In this document: in pieces, positions 33,470 through 42,105 of the stretch | How the letters are laid out: each line of letters opens with the position of its first letter | Numbering within the stretch: position 1 is the first letter of the stretch | Origin: an uncultured Bacteroidales bacterium | GTDB lineage: Bacteria; Bacteroidota; Bacteroidia; Bacteroidales; UBA11471 | DNA: 60,357 bases | Direction of reading: 5' to 3' | Assembly: GCA_947593515.1 (NCBI GenBank) | Contig: CANQDQ010000013.1 | Coordinates: forward strand, 1 to 60,357 | Position numbers and translations under genes: made by a program | Notes under the pieces: model-generated | Databases searched by the model: none | What the model saw: only the letters and a program-made list of their open reading frames with translations | What the model was told of the DNA's origin: nothing

Positions 33470-36181
33470 TTACAAGTTTAACATAAACAAGAATTCGGCG
33501 GTGCGGGAAACTTTGTTATGAGCCAACAACGCATAGTGCCACGGTTTACCACCGTGTTGTGCCGTATATTCCGAAACTATTCTACAATACTCTTCTGCTG
33601 CCGCTTTTTTTGCTTGCACATCGTCTGCGGTCATATCTTTTGATGCTTTCGTTTCCACCATATAAATTGCCTCTTTTGTTTCGGCAATGAAGTCGGGTTC
33701 GTAACGTTTAGTTCCGTTTGCCCAATAGATATTGAATTGTGTCGGTGCCGGTCGAAGCCAGTGTAAAACAGTATTATCACATTCCAAAGCGTTGGCAAAA
33801 TCATGTTCGGATTTGCTGTCGAAATTACATTCTGTATAGTAAGATTTGGTAAATCCGGTAAATATGTATTTCGGAACATCAGCAGGCGGGATTACCTTTC
33901 TGAAATCTGTACGTCCATATCCATTTATTTCTTTCAGTTTCCGTTCTGTTATTCCTGTGAATGGCAATACTCTCGGTTGGGAATAACCTTGTGGAGTCAT
34001 GATGAAATGTTTTTTCATTTGCTCATAAATACGTTCGGCAATTGCCCGCTTGAACTGATTTACGGTTTCGGTAATGTCGGCGCCTCCTGCATTCTTGGTA
34101 ATTGCATCGAGTGCTTGTCCGGCAAGGCGATGCAGTAATTCAGCATTTTCTCCGTAATCTATATCGTCGTAATTGGTCAATGCTTCTACAATCTGTTTCA
34201 ATGGCGATTCGGGTGTATGCCCGGAAATTACATCGATGGTATCTACCGTTTTCTCTCCGGCACCAATGGAAGTCCGTATGATTTCATTTTTTAGCGAAGG
34301 TAAATCGAATCCTTTTGCAGAGTCTAAGTCGAACGGGGAAAATTCTGTCTTATATACTTTTTGAGGCGTCGTTATTTGGGGTATTTCAATGATATTCTGA
34401 ATGAAATTTTTTACAACTAAATTTATGACTGTATCGACTTCTTTAATTAGAGGAGCGGCTATTTGCTCTGCAAATATGGGGTCGATTCTTTTGGCACTAT
34501 CTTCAATTTCTTTGATAGCTACTCCGTAAAGTTTTTTCAAGATTTCGGGCTTATTTAATTCCGATTTGCTTTTTACGAATCGGTTCAGTTGCGGAATAGT
34601 GTTCCAAACGGCACGTTGGGCATCTGCAATAATGAGAGCCTTGTTTTTTTCTATATCGTTTTTCGCTGTTTCAAGGGCTTTTTCCTTTTGAATGTCAATA
34701 ATGGTCTTTGCCGGAATGATTTTTCCTGACTCCGGTGCGAGATCGTTATCGCCGAGTTCTATGTAAGAAATTTTATTGAGTACGGAATTTGGGTCTTGTG
34801 CTTTTTCAATAATTTCTTCAAAATTTTCGTGAGCAATAACCGTCAATTTATCGACATCGGGATTGCCTGTACGCTTTCCGTAAGGTAACCGAAGCCCCCG
34901 TCCAATGGTTTGTTCTATCAAAATCGGGGCATTACTTGCACGTATCGGCACGATAGTATAAAGGTTGGTAACGTCCCAGCCTTCTTTAAGCATATTGACA
35001 TGAATGACAATTTCTATTTGATTATCAGGCTTTTCAAGTGAAATAAAAAGTTTTTCTATTTCCTCGTCTTTTTTAGTGGAACTATCGATTTGTAATGTTT
35101 TTCCATTGTACTTTCCATTGAACAATTCGTTTTCGACGAGGTGGTATATGTCGGTTGCGTGTTGAATGTTCCGGCACACAATCAAGACGAACGGTTTGAC
35201 AATGGGCAAATGATTGTTGCGTGCGTAAAGTTCCAAATTGATTTTTGTCCGTTCATGAATACTTATGGCATCTTCTATTTTGAGAATATCGAGTTCCTTG
35301 TCGGACAAATTCCCTTTTTGGAAATTTCTGCGTCTGGCAACAGTCGGTATTTTTACATATTTGCCGTCGGCTAAGGCTTGGGCGAGATTGTATTCGTAAA
35401 CGATATTTTTGAATGGTTTGCCTTTTTCGTCGGTTGGGGTAGCCGTCATTTCCAGACCGAGAATCGGACGCAATTCGTTAATGGCTTTTTTAGAAGCATC
35501 GGCATGGTAGCGGTGCGCTTCGTCCATTAAAATCACGAGGTCGTCGAGCGATGCAAGATAATCGAAATAGGATTGTCCGAGATATTCCGATAATCGGCGC
35601 ATTTTCGGTACGCCTTTTTTGGCATCTTCTTTACTGTCGGAATTAAACTTGGAAATATTGAATATATTGATATGTATTTGATGATTGGAAAATAAATTGC
35701 GCGCTGAGTTATAGTTGCTGCCTGTTATGATAAGAGGTTGATTGTGAACAAACTCGGCAAGACCTTTGAATACATATTTCTCATACGCCGGCTCTCCGAA
35801 ATCGCGAATCAGTTTTTCGTACAGCGTCAGATTGGGTGCAAGAATGAAGAAATGCCGGATTCCTTTTGCCAAATACAGATAGGCAATGCACGCACCCATT
35901 AGTCGGGTTTTTCCGATGCCTGTCGCTATCGAAAAGGCGAACGACGGAAAATCTCGCTCGAAATTCATGCAGGACGGACAAACTTCTTTCACTCGACATA
36001 ATTGCTCGTTCAGATAGGAGGCATATTCTTCCTTTTCTGTATCGGTGATTTCTTCGGCTTTCTTATAAGGGAATTTCTTAAATGTCAGCTTGTCGGTCAA
36101 AAGGGATATTACTTCGAGAGCCTCCGCCAAAGGTTCTCGAAGCGACAGTCGCTGTTTTATGTTTTGAACGATTTGATTCAT
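33470..36181 (-). CDS. res: type III restriction enzyme, Res subunit (helicase/nuclease)
   Basis: 903 residues. The superfamily 2 helicase core has Walker A SIATGIGKT (about 84-92), a DEAH box in VILMDEAHRYHAD (about 215-227), SAT-like EMTATPT, VNMLKEGWDVTNLY and motif VI QTIGRGLRLPYG. The C-terminal nuclease has the PD-(D/E)XK pattern YEPDFI then VETKAS (about 830-850). With Mod it cleaves DNA between two unmethylated, head-to-head sites using ATP. The reading frame is intact. It is last in the island operon, 121 bp after the small nuclease-like gene. Confidence 0.92.
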   Translation of the reverse strand: MNQIVQNIKQRLSLREPLAEALEVISLLTDKLTFKKFPYKKAEEITDTEKEEYASYLNEQLCRVKEVCPSCMNFERDFPSFAFSIATGIGKTRLMGACIAYLYLAKGIRHFFILAPNLTLYEKLIRDFGEPAYEKYVFKGLAEFVHNQPLIITGSNYNSARNLFSNHQIHINIFNISKFNSDSKEDAKKGVPKMRRLSEYLGQSYFDYLASLDDLVILMDEAHRYHADASKKAINELRPILGLEMTATPTDEKGKPFKNIVYEYNLAQALADGKYVKIPTVARRRNFQKGNLSDKELDILKIEDAISIHERTKINLELYARNNHLPIVKPFVLIVCRNIQHATDIYHLVENELFNGKYNGKTLQIDSSTKKDEEIEKLFISLEKPDNQIEIVIHVNMLKEGWDVTNLYTIVPIRASNAPILIEQTIGRGLRLPYGKRTGNPDVDKLTVIAHENFEEIIEKAQDPNSVLNKISYIELGDNDLAPESGKIIPAKTIIDIQKEKALETAKNDIEKNKALIIADAQRAVWNTIPQLNRFVKSKSELNKPEILKKLYGVAIKEIEDSAKRIDPIFAEQIAAPLIKEVDTVINLVVKNFIQNIIEIPQITTPQKVYKTEFSPFDLDSAKGFDLPSLKNEIIRTSIGAGEKTVDTIDVISGHTPESPLKQIVEALTNYDDIDYGENAELLHRLAGQALDAITKNAGGADITETVNQFKRAIAERIYEQMKKHFIMTPQGYSQPRVLPFTGITERKLKEINGYGRTDFRKVIPPADVPKYIFTGFTKSYYTECNFDSKSEHDFANALECDNTVLHWLRPAPTQFNIYWANGTKRYEPDFIAETKEAIYMVETKASKDMTADDVQAKKAAAEEYCRIVSEYTAQHGGKPWHYALLAHNKVSRTAEFLFMLNL

Positions 36182-36302
36182 TATCAGTGCGGTTTTATAT
36201 CTTGATAAAAATAGTTGGCAAAATATTTGCTTATAGTTATTTGATGTATTACCTTTGCATCATCTCATTGACCACGTGTTAAAGGAGTTACGGGGGCGAC
36301 AT

Positions 36303-36869
36303 TTATTGTTGCTCCTTGCTTTTTATCTCCTCTTGTATGCTGTATATCAACTCGTCAGGGGTGTTTATATTTCGTCCATCTGTGGCTTTCCATGTATTAT
36401 ATTCGCGCATTTTCTTCGTAGTTTCGTGAGATAGAGTTCCAACAAATGCCGTCCAAAGCAGCACATAATTGTATCTGACCTCCAATACAACAAAGTAATC
36501 AACATCATCTTCGTTTTCTAAACAAATACAAACTCTATTATTAGATCGTTGGCGAGCTTGTCTCCAAAATTTTAATTGCCATTTCTCAACATTTTCAATA
36601 GTTGGTTTGGCCCACGGCATACATTCACATCGGCGTAAATCCGGTTCCCGGTCGTTTTCATTTTTCCCTTTATGCGTCATATGATAGAATGTATATGCCC
36701 GATCTTGAAAAAGAGGATTGAATTTTAAGTTTAGACGATGAGAGCCAAAAGTTGCTTTATGCCTAATGAAATCTGCTTCAAATATCGCATATACAGCGTC
36801 AATATATCTGTGATAATCTCCGCCATATTCTTCAAGGTATATCTTCTGGGGTAATATTCTATCTTCCAT
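36303..36869 (-). CDS. small nuclease-like (PBECR-type?) accessory protein
   Basis: 188 residues from the ATG at 36869 (a second ATG at 36887 adds six). No family can be proven by eye. The order of features is YHRYIDAVYAIFEADFI, then AYTFYHMTHKGKNENDREPDLRRCECMPWAKPTIEN, then VCICLENEDDVDYFVVLEVRYNYVLLWTAFVG and KKMREY. This resembles small phage/barnase-EndoU-RelE-like (PBECR) nuclease-fold proteins. It overlaps the DUF3800 gene by 11 bp and lies between mod and res, so all are likely one operon. A toxin or an RNA-targeting helper of the R-M system is inferred. Confidence 0.6.
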   Translation of the reverse strand: MEDRILPQKIYLEEYGGDYHRYIDAVYAIFEADFIRHKATFGSHRLNLKFNPLFQDRAYTFYHMTHKGKNENDREPDLRRCECMPWAKPTIENVEKWQLKFWRQARQRSNNRVCICLENEDDVDYFVVLEVRYNYVLLWTAFVGTLSHETTKKMREYNTWKATDGRNINTPDELIYSIQEEIKSKEQQ

Positions 36870-37566
36870 AATCGCTTTTCCAAACAAAAATATTAAATTT
36901 GTTCTCTCGGTAAAGGGTACTCGACTTCAAATTGTATCCGCTTCTTGTTTTAATACATTCTATCAGACTCAATTTTGCCGCACTTGTATTTTTGTTTCTA
37001 TGAAGATACGAGAGGGCTCCGATTAACAAGTCTGCCAATGCAACAAGTTCAACCTCTTCCGAACGGACTTGCTGCACCTTTTGTATCAACTCTCTATTAA
37101 AGTCATAATGGTTGTTACACAATACTTCGTGCAATTTTTCAACTTTCTTCTGTCCTCGTGTATCTTTGATGTCGATGTAGATATTGTAGCCACAATCAGG
37201 CTCAAACAGTGTTTTGAGCATGTCAAAATAAATTTTATAATAATACGTATCGTGATTCTGCCCATACTCTTCGTGGTGGAGTTCTTGTTTGTTGGGTACG
37301 ATCAATGCCCTAAAATGCAAATCGCTGTAGTCAAAAAAGTAGTTGATTACGTCCATATAGAAACTCAACTGTCCTTCTGACACTTTATTCCATTTTATTT
37401 CCAATCGTTTACTAAGACCATGTTCCTCTTTGATTTCCCTAAGACGGCGGAAAATTTCATCTTTTTTGTTCTGTGGACACCATACGCCACCAATCACCAT
37501 TGCTTTCTCGCCATCGTGTTCCAAATGGCAGCTCTCGTCGCAGTATATATTGAAAATCTGTTTCAT
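36859..37566 (-). CDS. DUF3800 protein (RNase H-like fold)
   Basis: 235 residues from the ATG at 37566 (MKQIFNIYCDESCHLEHDGEK). DUF3800 features are the N-terminal YCDES with its acidic residue, VIGGVWCP, EIKWNKVS, the central IYIDIKDTRG and the C-terminal VELVALADLLIGALSY. The family is predicted to have an RNase H-like fold and is common in defence and mobile islands; its activity is not established. It begins 10 bp after mod and overlaps the next small gene, so it is part of the mod-res operon. Confidence 0.85.
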   Translation of the reverse strand: MKQIFNIYCDESCHLEHDGEKAMVIGGVWCPQNKKDEIFRRLREIKEEHGLSKRLEIKWNKVSEGQLSFYMDVINYFFDYSDLHFRALIVPNKQELHHEEYGQNHDTYYYKIYFDMLKTLFEPDCGYNIYIDIKDTRGQKKVEKLHEVLCNNHYDFNRELIQKVQQVRSEEVELVALADLLIGALSYLHRNKNTSAAKLSLIECIKTRSGYNLKSSTLYRENKFNIFVWKSDYGR

Positions 37567-37576
37567 ACCTGTAATC

Positions 37577-39307
37577 TTAAAATAATGTTTGTTTCGTATC
37601 GGTTGGAGATTTTGAATCGGCATCATTTTCTGCTGCTAAGTTGTCGGTATCATCGTCTTCTTCCTCCATACTGGGCAGGTTGATGATGTTCAGCGAGTAG
37701 TCGTTGTGATCGAAAGCGCAGCGACCGAGCAACATTTGAGGAATTTTTTTGACCGTGATGTTCGTACACCGCGCTTTACACTCTTTTTGAAAAGCGGTGC
37801 AACAGATTAGCAATGATTCGCCTTCGTTCATCGACTCGTGGATTGCGTCCAGCATTTCGACGGTCATAAACTGGGTTGTGGTATATATGTAATCGTTTTC
37901 ACTGCTATGTCCTTGTTTCCAATATATATTTTCATCGGGGCAGTAAGTAAAACCCTCTTGTTTTGCCATGGCTGCCGCTAGCATATCGGCGTTGTATTCT
38001 TTATTGATTACCCAATTGTCGAATTTGTCTTTTTTCAACAAACTCGGCGCCAATTCGTAGAAGCGGAATCCGCCGCCGCCTTTCCACCCTTGCGCTTTCG
38101 ATATGCCGCCTTGATCGGTACCGTCGGTTACCATTTTCAGACGCGGATAGCAATGGGTGTAAGCGTGGTTTCCTAATTCGATACCGATATAGCGGCGACC
38201 CATTTTCTGGGCTACAGCAGCCGTTGTCCCCGAGCCGAGGAAGCTGTCGAGAACAAGATCATTTTCCTCTGTTACTGCACCAACAAAAACAGAAATTAGT
38301 TTTTCAGGTTTTGGATAATCAAAATTATTTTCACCAAATAAAGTAATACTTTCCTTTGTGGCATCTTCATAAGTATCCATTCCGTAGTGTGCGACACTTA
38401 TCAGATTCTTCATTTTTTTAGGTTCTCCACCTTCTTTTATATGATTTGGTCGGAATGGTATTTTGCTAATAACTATTTCCTCCTTATTATCGACAATCGT
38501 ATTTAATTTCTGTTGAGAATATCGCCATTCACCTTCAAGCCTAAATTTGTTGGCGTTATATCCATCAACTATATATAAATCATCCAATAGAATGGTTATG
38601 ATTTTACCCTCAGACATATCTTGTGGTTTAATATGTCCATCCGGCATATTAAACCTAACAGAATTTGCTGGGAATTCTAAAATAGCCCTACCGTTTCCTG
38701 CATTATTAAATGGATATTTTTTACCGGTAGTAGTTTCTCCGTATATAAACGGTGGAGCATACCTGTAATCTTTCGTATACACCAGAACATATTCTGTAAT
38801 TGAACCCATATTAGAGAGAAAAGAAGGTTTCTTTTTCTTTTCCCAAACCAATGATCCAGCAAAATTATTTCTACCAAATACCTCATCACACAGGACTTTA
38901 AGATAATGACATTCATCATCATCTATATTAATAAATATAACTCCATCGTGAGAGAGTAGATTGCGTAATAAAACAATCCGTTCACGCATTAACGAAAGCC
39001 ATATTGAATGCTCTTTGCCATCATCATAGTGGGTAAATGCATTGCCTGTGTTGTATGGAGGATCGATACAAATACATTTAACACAGCCGGCATAATCCTG
39101 TTCGAGCGATTTCAGCGCAAGCAGATTGTCCCCGTGAATCAGCATATTGCCATTCCACGGTCTGCCATTGGGAAGTGTCCCCGTTTCAACCTTGCCATAG
39201 GAGTATTCGGGATTTTCAATCAAAATCCTCGGTTCCAATGCCGGCTTTTCATCATATTTCCCAACCCAAGTAAGTTCCAGTTTCTGCAATTTTTTATCTT
39301 GCGGCAT
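37577..39307 (-). CDS. mod: type III DNA adenine-N6 methyltransferase, Mod subunit
   Basis: 576 residues from the ATG at 39307; the ATG at 39340 lies within the promoter boxes. Beta-class order is clear: the catalytic motif DPPYNTG (about 92-98) precedes the SAM motif DSFLGSGTTAAVAQ (about 360-373). The middle region (about 150-330) is the variable target-recognition part. The C-terminus is acidic (MEEEDDDTDNLAAENDADS). Mod sets sequence specificity and methylates one strand of the site. It is first in the island operon. There are no simple-repeat tracts of the phase-variable mod type in the 5' end. Confidence 0.93.
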   Translation of the reverse strand: MPQDKKLQKLELTWVGKYDEKPALEPRILIENPEYSYGKVETGTLPNGRPWNGNMLIHGDNLLALKSLEQDYAGCVKCICIDPPYNTGNAFTHYDDGKEHSIWLSLMRERIVLLRNLLSHDGVIFINIDDDECHYLKVLCDEVFGRNNFAGSLVWEKKKKPSFLSNMGSITEYVLVYTKDYRYAPPFIYGETTTGKKYPFNNAGNGRAILEFPANSVRFNMPDGHIKPQDMSEGKIITILLDDLYIVDGYNANKFRLEGEWRYSQQKLNTIVDNKEEIVISKIPFRPNHIKEGGEPKKMKNLISVAHYGMDTYEDATKESITLFGENNFDYPKPEKLISVFVGAVTEENDLVLDSFLGSGTTAAVAQKMGRRYIGIELGNHAYTHCYPRLKMVTDGTDQGGISKAQGWKGGGGFRFYELAPSLLKKDKFDNWVINKEYNADMLAAAMAKQEGFTYCPDENIYWKQGHSSENDYIYTTTQFMTVEMLDAIHESMNEGESLLICCTAFQKECKARCTNITVKKIPQMLLGRCAFDHNDYSLNIINLPSMEEEDDDTDNLAAENDADSKSPTDTKQTLF

Positions 39308-39329
39308 AATATTTGTTTTAGAACGAAAA

Positions 39330-39375
39330 CAAAAATACAAAAATATTCTGAAATGAAATGGATTTCAGAAATATT
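39330..39375 (-). promoter_or_regulatory. mod promoter with overlapping inverted repeat
   Basis: Two adjacent minus-strand TATTTTTG boxes (39330-39337 and 39338-39345) lie 23 and 31 bp before the mod ATG. AATATTCTGAAAT (39342-39354) pairs with ATTTCAGAAATATT (39362-39375; one bulge, 7-nt loop), covering the region from the upstream box to where a -33 element should be. It could be an operator, or a terminator-like end for the TPM gene. Confidence 0.5.
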
Positions 39376-39382
39376 CGATAGA

Positions 39383-39411
39383 CGGGATTACCAACCGGAG
39401 GTGGCGCCGCC
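39383..39411. repeat. right copy of 29-bp island repeat (original site)
   Basis: Contains the last eight codons and the TAA stop of the TPM gene plus 5 bp beyond. It is identical to 33439-33467. Confidence 0.85.
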
Positions 39412-40614
39412 GCCACCGGAGAGCCCGCCGCCGAAGCTGCCGCCGCTGATGCCTCCCCCGAATCCTCCGCCTCTGCCCCTGCCGCCGACGATAATGGGGG
39501 CGACGACCACGCGGGGTATGATGTAGGGTTCATGCGCTTCGTATCCGCAGTGGCGGCACCGGAATATTTTTTCGCCCTGCCCTGCGCGGAAGGGCGTGGC
39601 GACGAGGAGGGTGCGGTCGCTCTCGAATGCGTAGGTGCGCGCACCGCAGCGGGGACAGCGGGTGTATTGCGATTTTTTGTCGGGATAGGCGTGTACTTCG
39701 GTTACGCCGCAGGCGTCGCACAGCCATACGTCGTAATCGACCGACTGCACCGTTTCTTCGGCATCTTCCTGCGGGGTGAGGTAGCGGTTGTCTTCGTCCT
39801 CGTCGAGTTTGCGCAGGGGCGAGCCGCAGCTCTCGCAGCGGCGGGGTGCGTTGCGCAGCCGGTGGAGGCGCCGGTGTACGCCGAAGAAAGTGAGCAGGTT
39901 GAACACCGGAAAGAGTATCGCCATGAGGCGGAGCGAGGGCAGGTGCGCTTCGAGTTCGCGGTAACGCTCGTCGGCGGTTTCGCCGGAGCGTGCGGGGCGC
40001 AGCATCAACAGCATCACGAGGGAGAACAGAAGCGAAAGCCCGAAGTACATTTTCACGAGAAAGAGCATTTCGCCGGCGGTGTCGGCGGCAGGCGCCGCCA
40101 CTTCATCGCGGTGGTCGGGATTTTCGACCACACGGCATATCTGTTCCACACCCGCGAGCAAGCCCCCTGCGTAGTCGCCTTGCCGGAAAGCGGGCAGCAT
40201 CTGCTGCATCTGTATGCGTTTGCAGAGGGCGTCGGGCAGTATGCCTTCGAGTCCGTAACCCGTTTCGAAGCGGATTTGCCGCCGGTCGAGCACGAAAAGC
40301 ACGAGCAGTCCGTTGTCGTTCTCCTTTTTGCCGATTCCCCAGCGGGCGAAGAGTTCGTTGGCAAACGACTCGATGTCCTGTTCGCCGATGGATTCGAGCA
40401 CGACGACCGCCGCTTCGGCGGTGGTGCGCCGGCGCAGCGAGTCGAGCCGCACGTTGAGGCGGTATTCGGTTTCGGCGTCGAGTATGCCGTCGGGGTTGGA
40501 AACGAACCGCCGGCTGTCGGCAGTCTGCACATTGGGTACGTCAGCCGGCGTGTACTCCGCAGCCCGACAGAGGGCGGCGAGGAGAAGCAACAGAAATGCG
40601 AGCGCGTGTTTCAT
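39388..40614 (-). CDS. TPM-domain membrane protein with zinc-ribbon region
   Basis: 408 residues. A signal peptide (about 1-18) is followed by a TPM_phosphatase domain (about 35-165; FVSNPDGILDAETEYRLNVRLDSLRR, IGKKENDNGLLVLFVLDRRQIRFETGYGLEGILPD). Two membrane segments follow near 187-207 and 229-248. The C-terminal half has zinc-ribbon-like cysteine pairs (CESCG, CDACG, CPRCG, CRHCG) and a Gly-rich end (GGGFGGGISGGSFGGG). The family is linked to photosystem repair in plants; its bacterial role is uncertain. It is followed on the same strand by the island junction. Confidence 0.85.
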   Translation of the reverse strand: MKHALAFLLLLLAALCRAAEYTPADVPNVQTADSRRFVSNPDGILDAETEYRLNVRLDSLRRRTTAEAAVVVLESIGEQDIESFANELFARWGIGKKENDNGLLVLFVLDRRQIRFETGYGLEGILPDALCKRIQMQQMLPAFRQGDYAGGLLAGVEQICRVVENPDHRDEVAAPAADTAGEMLFLVKMYFGLSLLFSLVMLLMLRPARSGETADERYRELEAHLPSLRLMAILFPVFNLLTFFGVHRRLHRLRNAPRRCESCGSPLRKLDEDEDNRYLTPQEDAEETVQSVDYDVWLCDACGVTEVHAYPDKKSQYTRCPRCGARTYAFESDRTLLVATPFRAGQGEKIFRCRHCGYEAHEPYIIPRVVVAPIIVGGRGRGGGFGGGISGGSFGGGLSGGGGATSGW

Positions 40615-40626
40615 ACGGTCGAAGTG

Positions 40627-41976
40627 TCAGAGTGCGGGGAGGCTCATGCCGTTGATTTTGCGGTAGAGGTCGAGAGCATATATGTCGGTCATGCCCGAAA
40701 TATAGTCGATTACCGCCTGTATGCGGGTGAAAATCTCCGGGCTTCGCATTTCGTACTGGCTCGGCACTTTGTTGAGGAGCAGCTGCGAATAGTTCTTTTC
40801 GGGGTAAAGCACGGCGTCGATGAGTTTGTCGAGCAGAATGGTGATGATGCGGTTGCCCGCCAGCTCGATGTCGAGCACGTCGGAGGCTTTGTATATGTGT
40901 TTGTAGGCGATTTCGGAACAGTGGCGGTAGGCTTGTCGGGGCACGTCGCTAATCTGTTCGATGAGGCAGCCTTTGAGTTTGCCCCGCAGCAACTCTTCTT
41001 CGAGCGAGACGAAGATGCGGGAGCACTCATCGACTAATTTCCCGATGACGCACGAGCGCAGGTAGGCGACCTGTTCGTTTACGTCGGAAACGAGTCGCAG
41101 GGTATCCATGATTTTGTCGCGGCGCTCGCCCTCGAAAAATTCCAGCAGCAGGCTCTTGACCTGTTCGGTGGTGAGAATGCGCAGCTTGTGGGCATCTTCG
41201 ATGTCCATGATTTGGTAGCAGATGTCGTCGGCGGCTTCGACCAGATAGACCAGCGGGTGGCGGCAGTAGCGCACTCCCGTGTCGGGAATGCGGAGCATAC
41301 CCAGCTCGTCGGCGATGCGCACGAAGTCGTCGCGCTCGGAAGTGAAAAATCCCAACTTGCCTTTTTTGCCGGCGAGCGTCGATTCGTAGGGATATTTCAC
41401 AATGGACGCCAGCGTGGAGTAGGTCATGACGAATCCCCCTTCGCGCCGCCCCTCGAATCGGTGGGTCAGCAGACGGAAAGCGTTGGCGTTGCCTTCGAAG
41501 TGGGTGAGGTCTTTCCATTCGTCGTCGGAGAGTTGCAGCTGTTCCCGCAGATACTGTCCGTTGCCTTCGGAAAAATAGGTGGCGATGGCGCGCTCGCCCG
41601 AATGTCCGAAAGGCGGATTGCCGAGGTCGTGCGCTAAACAGGCAGCGGCGACGATGGCGCCCACGCCGTTGAATTTATCGACCCATGCCTCGTTTTTGTA
41701 TTTTTCGGCGAGTGTCGCCGAAATGTTGTTGCCCAACGACCGTCCCACGCAAGACACTTCGAGACTGTGTGTCAGTCGGTTGTGTACGAACACGCTGCCC
41801 GGAAGCGGAAATACCTGCGTCTTGTTTTGCAGCCGGCGGAATGGAGAAGAAAAGACCAACCGGTCGTAGTCGCGCTGAAAGTCGGTGCGCGTATGCTGGT
41901 GGGCGTCGTGGTAGCGCTCCAATCCGAATCGTTTGGCAGAGAGCAGCCGCTCCCAACTCATTGTTTTTTCGTCCAT
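40627..41976 (-). CDS. dgt: deoxyguanosinetriphosphate triphosphohydrolase
   Basis: 449 residues from the ATG at 41976, 26 bp after a promoter box that rules out the in-frame ATG at 42027. The HD-domain metal ligands are in RLTHSLEVS and LAHDLGNPPFGHSGE, with AADDICYQIMDIEDAH further on. It splits dGTP into deoxyguanosine and triphosphate, setting dNTP pools and possibly limiting phages. The TPM gene follows 12 bp later. Confidence 0.93.
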   Translation of the reverse strand: MDEKTMSWERLLSAKRFGLERYHDAHQHTRTDFQRDYDRLVFSSPFRRLQNKTQVFPLPGSVFVHNRLTHSLEVSCVGRSLGNNISATLAEKYKNEAWVDKFNGVGAIVAAACLAHDLGNPPFGHSGERAIATYFSEGNGQYLREQLQLSDDEWKDLTHFEGNANAFRLLTHRFEGRREGGFVMTYSTLASIVKYPYESTLAGKKGKLGFFTSERDDFVRIADELGMLRIPDTGVRYCRHPLVYLVEAADDICYQIMDIEDAHKLRILTTEQVKSLLLEFFEGERRDKIMDTLRLVSDVNEQVAYLRSCVIGKLVDECSRIFVSLEEELLRGKLKGCLIEQISDVPRQAYRHCSEIAYKHIYKASDVLDIELAGNRIITILLDKLIDAVLYPEKNYSQLLLNKVPSQYEMRSPEIFTRIQAVIDYISGMTDIYALDLYRKINGMSLPAL

Positions 41977-42002
41977 GATGTTTTTTGCTTGCAACGATAG
42001 GA

Positions 42003-42010
42003 CAAAGATA
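42003..42010 (-). promoter_or_regulatory. -7 box of dgt
   Basis: Minus-strand TATCTTTG, 26 bp before the chosen ATG of dgt. Confidence 0.55.
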
Positions 42011-42048
42011 CACATAATCGCCGACAAAACAAAAACATCGGCGCCCCG

Positions 42049-42086
42049 AAAAAAACGAACGGGCAGCGCCGTATGGCTCCGCCCGT
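42049..42086 (-). terminator. terminator of the GH28 gene
   Basis: ACGGGC (42059-42064) and GCCCGT (42081-42086) with an inner GCC/GGC pairing form the stem. On the minus strand the hairpin is followed by TTCGTTTTTTTC. Confidence 0.7.
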
Positions 42087-42105
42087 CGGAAAGGGTTGAT
42101 GCGGA

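Larger units (their letters stand above)
33439..39411. mobile_element. type III R-M genomic island bounded by 29-bp direct repeats
   Basis: The identical 29 bp beginning CGGGATTACCAACCGG occur at 33439-33467 and 39383-39411. The right copy includes the last codons and stop of the TPM gene, so it is the original site; the left copy is a duplicate. Between them lie four co-directional genes (mod, DUF3800, small nuclease-like protein, res), visibly AT-richer than the surroundings. The res stop codon is 2 bp from the left repeat. No integrase or transposase is present. The island probably arrived as a unit; the mechanism is unknown. Confidence 0.8.

Noticed and set aside
37577..39307. phase-variable mod gene
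   Set aside because: No simple tandem repeat tract is present in the coding sequence or its start, unlike phase-variable type III mod genes.
39308..39340. longer N-terminus for mod
   Set aside because: The upstream ATG lies inside two overlapping promoter boxes; the downstream ATG gives the normal Mod start.
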